A DNA stretch of 64,000 bases from Bryoerythrophyllum caledonicum (lineage: Eukaryota; Streptophyta; Bryopsida; Pottiales; Pottiaceae), in assembly GCA_963971425.1 (NCBI GenBank), contig OZ020523.1:12458867-12522866 (forward strand). Reading direction: 5' to 3'. Positions 10,662 through 20,527 of the stretch are shown piece by piece. The position numbers and the translations under genes are program-made. The number at the start of each line of letters is the position of its first letter. The first letter of the stretch is position 1. A model generated the notes under the pieces. That model searched no databases. It was not told where the DNA came from and saw nothing but the letters and a program-made list of their open reading frames with translations.

Positions 10662-12008
10662 CACTATAAGAAACCCGTGTTTTTTGTGACAGGGCAACTA
10701 ACGTGCAATTATGTTTTGTGCAGCATCCGGCACGTCAACGTTGACGTCCAAAAAAATCCGTTATAATTGACATGCGAAAAACATGCCAAAATCTCTAAAA
10801 ACAGGCCCACGTTTTTTAAAACGTCACAAAAACTTGGGGGTTGAAGGTGTTAAAAATCTGCCATGTGGCTGCCACGTCGCGTCCACGTCATCGCCACATG
10901 GACGGGAAGTGCCACATCCCCAACTTTTTCATCCGGGCCCTTGATAATGTAGCCCATGATGTGGCGCATGACGTGGTATACGATTGTGACTAGGCTTGCA
11001 TACGTGGACCCGCCATTTTATGACGTGGCACCTTTAAAATATGACGTGTCACTTTTTAAAATATGACGTGGCATGTCCAATCAGCATAGTTTAATGCAAT
11101 AATTAATTGTGGACAGTGTAAATTGGGACGTCATTTCTAACACGGTATGTTTTCTGTGACGTTCGTTGAGATGGAGGTCACCAAAAGCAAGCACCAAGTC
11201 AGCAAAAGCAAGTGCCATGTCACCAAAAAGAAGCGCCATGACATCAAAAAGTACCATATCACTTTAAGTTTCAAGGGTAATTCAAATTCATCCAAATAGA
11301 TGGATGAAAGTGAATCACTCTTGATTCAAGTGTGATGAGATAGGAGAGAAGGCCTTACATATATATACAATGGGATGCACAAGTGGTGACAATCCATATG
11401 GGATTATTGGATTTGTCATGGTGTTAGCCTCGTGTTAGCATAAACATTAAAATGTCACGGTAGACGTCCATTCAGACGTTTGTTCCAACATCCTCTTTGC
11501 CTACGTGGCAGCTGATTTCAACCTTGCCTACATGGCACAAACATTTTAAAAAAAATCCAATTTCTACCTTGCCTACGTGGCTCAAACATGTTTTTTGTGA
11601 TGTCAGTAAGGACATCCACGTTTTTTGTGACGTCAGTAACGACATCCACGTTTTTATTTTTGTAGAGGTCAGCCCATCTCCATTGTGTTTTAACCGTTGG
11701 GCAGTGTTTTACGGGAGGTTGTAGTAACAATCTTGAAGTTACTCACAATGAAGCTAAACCCCCCTGCCGACGTGGCATTGTCACCTTTCTGAGGACGTTG
11801 TCTAAAACATGACTATGTTCACTAGGACGTCCCGCAAAACAAATATGTTTATGCTAACATCTCTGCGTTTTTCCGCCAATTTTTCCATGATTGGTGCAAC
11901 ATCCACCAGAATCCGAGAGCCCAAGGCTCGGCCCGTTCGCAAAAACATGTTTTGAAAAACACACTTGATCAGAGCTAACGTCACAAAAATCACGGGTTTC
12001 TTACAGTG
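10662..12008. mobile_element. CACTA (En/Spm) non-autonomous element
   Basis: The ends begin CACTATAAGAAACCCGTG and, on the other strand, CACTGTAAGAAACCCGTG; 29-bp inverted repeats differ at two positions. The element is bordered by ATA on both sides (10659-10661 and 12009-12011), the 3-bp duplication known for CACTA elements. Subterminal regions hold many copies of TTTTTTGTGACGTCAG-like and CACGT words in both orientations, typical of En/Spm subterminal repeats. No transposase is encoded in its 1347 bp. It interrupts the hAT DUF659 domain; the reading frame on both sides stays in phase because 1347 plus 3 is a multiple of three. Confidence 0.92.
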
Positions 12009-13550
12009 ATAGACACCAGTGGTGAGAAGAAGTCCATGCGGTACATAGCGGACCAAGTAAAAGTTTACATTGAAAAGGTGGGTTCCAAGAATGTGACACA
12101 AATTTGTACAGACAATGCTCCCAACATGCTTGGAGCGATGGATGATATTATTCTTACATACCCGCACATTCACAAGCAAGGGTGCATGGCACATGCATTG
12201 GATCTCATGTTGGAAGATTGGGCGAAGGTCCAAGAATTTAAAGATTTAATAGAGAGGGCAAAGAAATTGTGCAAATATATTAGAAACCATCATGCGACAA
12301 TGGGGACACTTCGTGAGTTGAGTCCAAACCTGCATATTGTAGTGTCCACTGAAACCCGCTTTGCTTGTAATTTCCTTATGTTGGATCGATTGGTGAGACT
12401 CAAAGGAGTGTTGGAGCAGTTGAAAGACCACCCCCGTGTTGTAAACTACTTTGCAACCCTACGGAATAAACAAAATGGAGAGCAAGTAGCAACCGCAGCG
12501 CGTAATGTGGTGCTCAATATCGAAGGTGTGGCCGTTTGGCAGCGATGTCAAAATTACGTGCACATGACTGAGGATCTTTTGAAGGCATTGCGTGTGTTTG
12601 ATGGCCGCGAACCAGCCATGGGTCGTGCGTGGCTCGTGATGCATAATTTGCAAGAACACGTGTACTCTTTGAGAGAGTCACCCTTTACTCTACGAGCTGA
12701 CATAGCATCCACTCTTGAGCAATCTTTTGATGCCCGGTGGCAAATGGTTTTTACCGATGTTCACAACGCCGGGGATCTTTTGAATCCGTACCTCAAGGAT
12801 AATGTGGCGCTTAGGGCTGACGGAATCGCACAAAGAGCATTGAATCGGGTTGTTCGCAAAATGATGGAGGTATTGGAATTCTCATATGAGGACGTCCAAT
12901 ATGAGTTAACACAGTACGAGGAGGGCACAGGACCATATGGCCCTACCGAGGCATCTGACATCCGCCAGACAAAGCTTCAACTCCACCAATGGTGGGCCAG
13001 GATCGCAGACAAGGCATTGTCTAAAATAGCTGTTTGTATTCTAGCCCTTACGTGTTCAGCTAGCTCTTGCGAATGAAACTGGAGTATGTACTCGTTTGTC
13101 CACAACAAGAGCCGAAATCGATTAGCGGCAGAAAAGGCTTCGTCATTGGTGTATATTTATACCAATAGCTGATGCCTTCAACAAAGACCAGGGGCCGATC
13201 CCGTTCGATGGTACGATGCGAATATTGACTCGGAGGATTTCGACCCAGATGCCCTGGGGCCGGTCCCAGTGGGTGAACCTAATCGTGAATTTGATGTGTT
13301 GATAGCCGAGGAAGAAGAAGAGCACAATATGGCAGCTCCCCGCACTCCGCTGGAGTACCGTGGACATTCTAATCTTTGGGCGGAAGGCGCCGATCATCTT
13401 GAGGAAACAAGAAACTATTACGGAGATGATGACGATGTAGAAGAAGAATTGGCTCAAGGTCGTTGGGGACCTTGGAATCAAAGTCCTCGTCGCAGTCCTT
13501 CGCCTCATCTTTCTCAAAATGAGGGCATTCATGAAGTGCAACCTTTGTCT

Positions 13551-13661
13551 AACCTTGAAGAGAGCAACATCCCAAATGTAACTAACCTTGAAGAGAGCAA
13601 CATCCCAAATGTGACTAACCTTGAAGAGAGCAACATCCCAAATGTGACTAACCTTGAAGAG
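13551..13661 (+). repeat. 33-bp repeat in the hAT gene
   Basis: Three and a third copies of a unit starting AACCTTGAAGAGAGCAAC, encoding NLEESNIPNVT each time. The copies are nearly identical, so the expansion is recent relative to the decay of the gene. Confidence 0.95.
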
Positions 13662-14235
13662 CCTGAAAAGGGAGGGGGGGAATGTCGGGAATGTTCGCAA
13701 CGAGGACAATTCCCCATCAGACTATGGTGGTGGAAATGGAGCTGGCGACAACAATGGAGCGGGAGAGAACGCAGTAAATACTGCGACTCGAAACAACCAA
13801 GGCTCGGTTAAAAACCCGTATGGCCAAGAGAGCCCTATTGGAATGGATGCATCATTTCATAGCACTAGAGTCGTTCAAGGAGACTCTAACGCAAATGTTG
13901 TAAACACAACAATTGTACGGACGACTCGAAGAAATGAAAGGGTTGTTAATCAGCGTCGGTGTTTTGACCCGGCATATGTAGACCCCGATGATGCTATTGC
14001 ATTCACAGAGGACCTTGAGCCACAACCATCTCCGGTTGTGGTGTTGCCTACGGTTATCAATGACCAGAATGTACCAACGCCGCCTTCCCGGAATTCCTCT
14101 TCTCCTAGAACAGCGAATGCCATGTATGGACCTTTCCAACGAAGTGTAGGCGTTGAGGAGATGGGTCTAAACACTTCTGCTACTACTACCAGAAATGGTA
14201 GACCCCCTTTGGCCGCTACAAGGACGCCTCTTAAA

Positions 14236-14331
14236 CGCTACAACGACGCTCTTCAACAACAACTCTACAACGACGCTCTTCAACAACATACGTTCTTCAA
14301 CAACAACGCTACAACGACGCTCTTCAACAAC
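14236..14331 (+). repeat. CTACAACGACGCTCTTCAAC repeat
   Basis: A degenerate array of units about 23-45 bp long built on CTACAACGACGCTCTTCAAC. The reading frame of the hAT C-terminus changes across it, so copy-number change is the probable cause. Confidence 0.8.
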
Positions 14332-14884
14332 TCCGGCATTTGTTGTTCCGAATCGAGCAATTCGTCCTACCAGCAGCCCAACTATAAATTCCGACTACGA
14401 TGATCCTCACGCACATCGACAAAAGAGATTCAGACGCTCGCGTTGCGATGGTGAAACAGCCGTAGAGCTTCGCAATGACAACTCTGAAATAGAGGGCTTC
14501 TGGACTACGGATGGTAGCAATGGAGAATTCTCAGATGAGAGCGGTGAAGGAGCTGATGATGACAATCGTCCAAATTGCGATGAGGCATCAGATGATGGTG
14601 ATATCGTCCTTCGAGATGCGGTTATGGGTGGCCCGTCCACCGAAGGAGTGCGCAGATCGGGCCGTTTGAATAATTAAAGGACAAGAAAAGTAACTACATA
14701 TATGTATGCGAAATCAAGAGAATTGTGATAATTCATGGAAGAAGCTAGGAGAGAAAAAGGTTTCTTAGATAACTACAAGATATTACTTCGTTTGGAAGTA
14801 TGAGATTAAGGAATTGTTGTTTTATCGTGAAATTTTTTAATGTAATAAACATATTTTGCTTCCAGACATTAAGGTCTCTCCGCT

Positions 14885-15122
14885 CAATGATGCAGGGGCG
14901 TGGACACCTACATGAGGGGCGGGGACGTCCCCGCCCCTCATGGAGACGTCCCCGCTCTAGTGCCACGGTGGCGTGACACGTCCGTATGTGACGTGGCCAT
15001 CACAGTAAAAATTTCTTACTTGCAAAAAATTACTGGGCGCTCTTTGGGCAATCCGTCCGATCCGTCTGTGCCATCCGGTTGTCCCGTCCGATCACCTCAA
15101 TCCGTCCGTTATGACAACTCTC
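14885..15122 (+). repeat. GC-palindrome dispersed repeat, copy 6
   Basis: It contains a 32-bp perfect palindrome at 14911-14942 centred on GGGGACGTCCCC. The tail (GTGACACGTCCG, AAAAAATTACTGGGC, then CCGTCCGTTATGACAAC) matches copy 1 over more than 150 bp. It sits 200 bp after the hAT stop codon. Confidence 0.8.
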
Positions 15123-15190
15123 AGATGCTCATGAAATGATATGCAAACTAACTTGTGGTAACTTCAGGTGGACTTTAAAGGAGATATTAA

Positions 15191-16114
15191 CTCCTAAAGG
15201 ATCACGACCACTTTCGCTCTAAAACCAGTCCAAAACTGCCACACCCAAAAAGAGACATGAAAATCACATTTGAAAGTGAATTTCGGATTTTCAACCGTAA
15301 GATCTTTAAATATACTTCTATATAAACATGCCATAAAATTTTGGTTTCAGTCCACCGCACGGATTGATAGATTTTAGTGTTTGAAGTCAAAACAATGGTT
15401 CATTTTCTTCCCTACGTTGAGTAGATCGGCAGACTTTGACTTCACTTTGTATCAAATTTTTGTATTGTACAAGGTCTAAATCTTTTACCATTGTCTTAAG
15501 CATGATGTTATTTCCCAACACACCAATGTTTAGAGGTAAAAAATGGGTGTAGCATATTCAAAACAAGTGTGCAAGGAGTGGAGATTCAAAAATTGCCATT
15601 TCACGTTTTATTTTTTTGTGAACTACGTATGTATTTGAATGATAATCCAAACGGTCAATAAGAAGGTTTTCACCACATACTGTTGTTGGAAAAATAAGAA
15701 GTGAAAAATATGAAGATCTCTAGGTTTTATGTAGAAAAGATGAATTTTTTTCCCCCGTTGCTCGAAAATGTGTGAAAATGTTTGACTTGGAATAAAATGC
15801 CTTTTAACACTAAAGACAAGATTTTTTTTGGAAAATTTCCAAAAAAGGAAATAATCTTTATATGTGTGAAAAATCTCAATGTCAATAGAAACTTTTGTCA
15901 AAGTTTTTGGAGGTGCCCGGAGTCCCCACTTTTGGCTTTATGTGGTACTAACTTTCAAACCACAAATCCAAAAAATAAAATAAAAATATGTCCACAAAGC
16001 TCTTATCAGATCCTATCTTGAAAAAAAAATTCAATCGAAAAGGATTTTTTTTGAATTGTAGGTACATGCCCAAAATTCAAAATGACCCCTAGGGGACGTT
16101 TGGTCCCTTAGGGG
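15191..16114. mobile_element. TTAA element family A (924 bp)
   Basis: Bounded by TTAA at 15187-15190 and 16115-16118. The ends are CTCCTAAAGGATC on the left and, read inward on the right, CCCCTAAGGGACC. TTAA duplication with terminal CCC is the signature of piggyBac-type transposition. No transposase is encoded. The interior matches 39658-40602 and, inverted, 59457-60377. Confidence 0.85.
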
Positions 16115-16118
16115 TTAA

Positions 16119-16323
16119 CCCTTCAACGTACTCAGTACTCGTAGGGGCATATATCATACTCTGTACAATACAAAAAATGTATTAAGTTTAGCAAGACTTA
16201 CATTGTTGGATTAAAGATTGTTCAACTTATATCTCTCATTTGGAGGTCATTTCAATATGTGATCCTTATCAAGTTAATATATGATGCTATACATGTAGAA
16301 TACTGTGGCCAATGTATAAGGGT
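16119..16323. mobile_element. TTAA element family B (205 bp)
   Basis: Starts CCCTTCAACGTA right after the same TTAA that ends the preceding family A copy, and ends AAGGG before TTTAA. The interior (GCAAGACTTACA, GGAGGTCATTTCAATAT, ACATGTAGAATACTGTG) is shared with 30207-30434 and 31650-31875. Confidence 0.8.
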
Positions 16324-16423
16324 TTAATAACCAATGATCTGACAACCTTCTCAATTTACTTTCTTCTCAAACTACAATTAAACCGGAGGACACATGATCA
16401 AATCCAAATTTACATGGATTATA

Positions 16424-18091
16424 CAGTGGTCAGCAGAAGTGTTCGGACAGGACGCTTCCACTTCCAATATGAGCTAGTTTTCTTACGTAACTCACATTCA
16501 AGTTGTAAAAATTTAAACATACAATCACATAGTTACAAAAAACATGTAACATAACATTCATAATAAAAAATGTCAATCAAGAAATCAATCAAAAATAAAA
16601 CACATGATGTGGGTGTCCAATTCTTTATGCAAAAAGTGAAGTGGTTATCTATTTACATTGGAAACAAAGCCATGAGCTACAAAATCAAGCTAAAAACTTG
16701 AATGTAGAATCATGAGGACTACCTAAAAACTTGAATGTACAATCATAATGACTACCATCGTGTATAGCCACCTTTTGCTTGATAAACATCTGCAGCTCTC
16801 TCAGGCATAGACATGATCAATTTCCTCACGGTATCAATCTCAATGCTATACCAAATTTCTTGCAATTTCTCCCACAAATCCTTCTTGTTAGTGGGTTTCT
16901 TCTTTGACATTCTCATACGACGATCTACTTCATTCCAAAGGTGTTCTATAAGATTCAAGTCAGGAGATTGAGCCGGATGCCAAATTAGTTGAAACTTCTG
17001 TGCTAACAACCAATCTGTAACATACTTAGAAGTATGTTTGGGATCGTTGTCGTGCTGAAAAATAACATTCTCCTCTCCTAAATCATACATGTGTATAGTA
17101 TTCATGAGCTCCATCTCCAAAATTTCACGATACACAAACTTATCCATGTTTCCTTCTATAAGACGAAGGTTGCCAATTCCCTCCCAAGTCATACATCCCC
17201 AAACCATAATGTTTCCACCTCCAAATTTGATAGTAGGTTGCACATGCTGATCTAAAAGATGCTCTCCTCTCTTCCTCCAACAATACTGCCTCCCATCTGA
17301 GCCAAACAAATTGAATTTTGACTCATCTGAAAAAACCACATAACTCCAGTCCATCCAACTTGCATGCCTACACTTCTTTGCCCATGCATATCGACGTGCT
17401 TTGTGTTTCTTTGACAAGAATGGCTTCTTAGTTTTCACTCGTGCTCTCAATCCTTGCCTCTGAAGACATCTTCTAATTGTATCATCACTCAAATCCAATC
17501 CTTGAGATCGCATTTCTCTACCCACTGCTGCAGCTGTACCATTAGATGGTGCATTCAACAACCTTACAACCTCACGATCACCACGTTCATCAAGAATTCG
17601 AGGTCTCCCTTGTGAAGGAGCATCTCTCAAATGACCTCTCATTGTAAACCTCCGCACAATAGCATGGCAAGTGCTTCGAGAGATGCCTAGAACCGCTGAA
17701 ATTTCGGAGTACGAATTCCCTCTCTCATGCATCTGAAGAACTAACTTACGTTCAGCAAGAGTCCTTCTAGGAGCCATAGCTAATCAAGAGCAATCTTATT
17801 CAATCACAATGTGTCTTGAAATGCAAGAGGTCTCCATAAATACATGTCGATTCTCAAGATTTTTCAGATGCACAACTTGTGTGCATAATGAATTGGACAC
17901 CCATGATTGACACATCATGAACTGCAGCCCATGCAAGTGGCTCAACGTGAATGATGGTACTCTTTCTAGTTTACAAGTGGCTCTTTAGTTATAATTAGCT
18001 GAAAAAATCAGCACCTACCTACCAAACTCGACAAGTGTTACTATTAAATTGAGATTGTAATTACTATCCGAACACTTCTGCTGACCACTGT
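16424..18091 (-). mobile_element. Tc1-type transposon with complete ends
   Basis: Perfect 24-bp inverted ends (CAGTGGTCAGCAGAAGTG...) are flanked by TA at 16422-16423 and 18092-18093, the target duplication used by Tc1/mariner. A second inverted match (GGGTGTCCAATTC.TTATGCA) lies about 190 bp in from each end (16612 and 17883), so the ends are bipartite, as in the IR/DR organisation of several Tc1 elements. The 1668 bp carry one open transposase. Perfect ends plus an open gene suggest a recent insertion. Confidence 0.95.
16752..17777 (-). CDS. Tc1 transposase, DD34E (341 aa)
   Basis: Full length for the family and without interruption. Residues 1-50 form the first helix-turn-helix (SEISAVLGISRST) and about 60-115 the second, separated by an AT-hook-like GRPR (57-60). 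The catalytic triad is D151 (FSDESKF), D243 (QHDNDPKH) and E278 (LNLIEHLW), with 34 residues between the last two, which defines DD34E. The glycine-rich box is KFGGGNIMVWG (184-194). It cuts and pastes its own element at TA sites in the nucleus. Most described plant mariner-like elements are DD39D, so a DD34E Tc1 here is worth attention. Whether it is active is not shown by sequence alone. Confidence 0.95.
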   Translation of the reverse strand: MAPRRTLAERKLVLQMHERGNSYSEISAVLGISRSTCHAIVRRFTMRGHLRDAPSQGRPRILDERGDREVVRLLNAPSNGTAAAVGREMRSQGLDLSDDTIRRCLQRQGLRARVKTKKPFLSKKHKARRYAWAKKCRHASWMDWSYVVFSDESKFNLFGSDGRQYCWRKRGEHLLDQHVQPTIKFGGGNIMVWGCMTWEGIGNLRLIEGNMDKFVYREILEMELMNTIHMYDLGEENVIFQHDNDPKHTSKYVTDWLLAQKFQLIWHPAQSPDLNLIEHLWNEVDRRMRMSKKKPTNKKDLWEKLQEIWYSIEIDTVRKLIMSMPERAADVYQAKGGYTRW

Positions 18092-18266
18092 ATATCTCAA
18101 GGTACTCATAACCCCACATCTCAGAAGGTGTTTTCCAATTTTCAAAGCTGCTGTATGTCATGGCCAACACCCTGTATTTACTGTATGAATCATTTTCCAT
18201 CCCATCCACATAAACTTGTCATCTTAGGCTAATTCACCATTACCATTTCATTGCATTGGTCTGCAG

Positions 18267-18443
18267 GCTGCTCATCGCATACTTGTTGGTCAGGCTACAA
18301 GTCACTATGATCAGTATCTGATGAAATAATATGGACGTGAAACTTCACCAATCTGGAATCCTTTTGTCCAGACTCCAATCATTGAGCATGAGAAATATTA
18401 CAGTGGATTGAAGCATATTACAAGGATTCCAACACAACTGTAG
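18267..18443 (+). pseudogene. Possible last-exon remnant
   Basis: After a good acceptor (TTGGTCTGCAG) comes a frame reading AAHRILVGQATSHYDQYLMK, one TAA, then YGRETSPIWNPF and on to GLKHITRIPTQL and a stop. The coding look on both sides of the TAA suggests a degraded exon. I do not recognise the protein. The Tc1 element lies just upstream and may have separated it from its other exons. From 18444 to 18813 I see nothing else. Confidence 0.25.
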
Positions 18444-18813
18444 TCTGTAAATTAGTGGAATGTGTTGGTACTTTTTCACAGAGCTGAAGGATCATGGGCA
18501 AGGATGATGCACTAGACCTGGGAGCTAAAGGGTTAAAAGCCCAAAACAACACATAAAGCCCACATTGCATCAGGACTTTTGAAAATAAGCATGTGAGCAA
18601 AACTGTGTGGTTCTAATGAAATAGCCCACCGAGCTCTCATTCCAACATTGAATTTGTGAATTCAGACTCTGAAAGAAACGTGATGTTCTCATCCATGTCC
18701 AACTTCACTGTACTCATCATGTACTGTAGATGAGCTCCAGCAAGACCAACTGTTCACCAAGTGATGGCTAAGGGAGCTCAATTTGTACTGACAACTCTGG
18801 TTTTGTGTAACTC

Positions 18814-19224
18814 CTACCATGCCGTCACTGGCGGCTGTGCACTGTCCTTGCCATCATCCATGTAACTTGAAGTTGAGATTTGAGATTCCAAATACTCCGT
18901 TCTACAATGGCACGTTAGCCCAGGAAAATACGCTCCAGAATCAACCTCAACTTTGGACGTCACCACCCTGGACGCCAAGCTGTGGATGATGCACTTGAGC
19001 GAGAAGGTCGCGGGCTTCTTCACGATGCTGCGGGTGGGTGCAGGTGCTGGAACCGGAGCTGCAGACTTTGTTGGTGCGGGAGCGGGCGCTGGAACCGTGT
19101 TTGCCAAGGCCACCATGGCCGAACCTTTTATTACGTAAGGCCCGATCGGGTTTTCGTACCGTTCATTTCGGCGCACGTTATAACCCGGAATGTGCATGGA
19201 ATGCGGGCGTTCCCAATTCCTCAC
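18814..19224 (-). CDS. Possible first exon of a host gene
   Basis: The better start is the internal ATG in GGCCATGGTGGCC (about 19115), giving MVALANTVPAPAPAP, a Pro/Ala linker and then SIVKKPATFSLKCIIHSLAS. The Ala/Ser/Pro-rich, acid-poor start would suit a plastid transit peptide. Possible splice donors follow the sequence for LAS. The part after that may be intron. Local base composition is GC-richer than the flanks. Function unknown; it could also be spurious. Confidence 0.25.
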   Translation of the reverse strand: MRNWERPHSMHIPGYNVRRNERYENPIGPYVIKGSAMVALANTVPAPAPAPTKSAAPVPAPAPTRSIVKKPATFSLKCIIHSLASRVVTSKVEVDSGAYFPGLTCHCRTEYLESQISTSSYMDDGKDSAQPPVTAW

Positions 19225-19244
19225 GCCATTTTTACCGGATAGAT

Positions 19245-19385
19245 TTTTTTTTTAAATCATACTGCCGTGATTGGACGTTACACGAGGTGAGGCCCTCGCA
19301 GTCGGGCCTCAGGGGCTGTGAGGTTCCCTCCACGTCGGGCACCTCACAGCCTGTGAGGCCCTCACACCAGGGCCTCACCCTATAC
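19245..19385. repeat. GC-rich GTGAGGCCCTC repeats
   Basis: A compact cluster of GTGAGGCCCTCRC and CCTCACAGCC words in both orientations. It lies directly before the duplicated segment. No coding signal. Confidence 0.5.
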
Positions 19386-19727
19386 TAAACCAAGCTATGT
19401 GCATATGTAGAAGAGATGAAAAGGTTAAAAGGTTATTTAGTTATAGTACTTAATATTACAATTTTAGCCCAAGTGATTTCAAGATTTTCCAATAAAATGT
19501 AGATTAGTTATGAAATTTTGAAGTGGTTTGCCATGTTTAGTCTATTTGCACCACCAGGTAATCCCATTAATGTTGACAACAAGTAAAGGATTATGTCCAA
19601 AGAAAAATCTTAACTTGCAACTGTGAATAAGTGAATTGGATGAAAATGGGATCGTTTATAGCAGCATATTTCTTGGTAGTTTTCCCATGTTCCCAAGTAA
19701 CTTTCATGGGTAGGACAACCTCATTAA

Positions 19728-19934
19728 CCCCTAAAGGACCAAGTGTCCATTTAAGGGTCAAATTTTTTCACTTTGATTGCAATTATCTTTTAATATATAC
19801 GGTTGGAATTCACAAACAAAACTTAACGAGAATCATTACACATAAGTTTAGAAGAAGATCCTATGGTTACATTCTCAAAAAAAATTATGAAAAATGAAGT
19901 AGATATTCCTCTAAAATGCCTCGGTCCTTTAGGG
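19728..19934. mobile_element. TTAA element family A, short form (207 bp)
   Basis: TTAA flanks (19724-19727, 19935-19938) and ends CCCCTAAAGGACCAAG and CGGTCCTTTAGGGG. The same insertion, more decayed, is at 51586-51772 in the other duplication copy, so it predates the duplication. Confidence 0.85.
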
Positions 19935-20305
19935 GTTAAAGTGGCAATCTGAAGGCGCTACAGTCTTGTCTCGTAGTGTGATGACAAAACAAAGACCAAA
20001 GTGTGCTGTAACCTGTTTCATAGGATGGGTGCAGAGAGACCAGGTGCAGTAACACTGAAACAGTAAACATTCTTCAATGTACAATGTGATGAGTACACTA
20101 AAGTTGGACAAGGACAAGAACATCACAGACTTTCAACAACGGAAAAGGAACACGTTAGGAATTGGAATACAGTGTATAATCTTAAAGGGTAAAACGTCCA
20201 CACTTCCATCAGTTCAGCTAGTCGAGCTCTTCAAGTAGAGTCAAGCTGCTAGAACACACTAGTCTTATTCTACAATCGTACGACACACTTATTCTGACTA
20301 TAGTC

Positions 20306-20451
20306 TATGAGAGGCAGAAACTAGAGCACCTTGTTCGCAGAAAATGCATACTCCTGTGTGGATTACCTTTTAGCCAAGGTCAGCCAGGGAAGGTTGGGAT
20401 CCATGTTATACTGGATGGAATGTTTGTAGTAGCCAACCTCACGTCTGAAAA
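20306..20451. other. Strongly conserved block of the duplication
   Basis: This block differs from its partner (52345-52490) at only two positions, 20342 and 20360, while flanks are far more diverged. On the minus strand its right edge coincides with a consensus acceptor (TTTTCAG, exon from 20444). The following frame starts REVGYYKHSIQYNM and runs to a donor or stop at 20366. Both differences lie outside that 78-bp stretch. The plus strand is also open here (starting YERQKLEHLVRR). I cannot decide which strand is used. Confidence 0.4.
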
Positions 20452-20527
20452 CTATATGACCCGATTGATTGTGAATAACAAAAAAACGGGCTCATACCTG
20501 GCAGCTGGGTTCCAGAATCTCATAGCT

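Larger units (their letters stand above)
9915..14677 (+). pseudogene. Decayed hAT transposase (DUF659 type)
   Basis: Read through in one frame, this encodes a BED-like zinc finger (CVFCNYTF, then His and Cys), a DUF659 segment (VSICTDGWDD; ICTDNAPNMLGA after the CACTA insertion), GCMAHALDLMLEDW, and the hAT dimerisation signature (SCE.NWS.....HNKSRNRL, about 13060-13115). The first Asp of the catalytic set is in CTDGWDD and the second in CTDNAPN. The C-terminus is acidic and repeat-rich, ending RRSGRLNN. The copy is broken by stops at 10164, 13074 and about 13167, frame changes near 13672 and in the 14236-14331 repeat, and the CACTA insertion. Short in-frame sequence extends upstream to about 9876 (WYNFGDNGG). 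I could not identify its terminal repeats. Confidence 0.8.
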
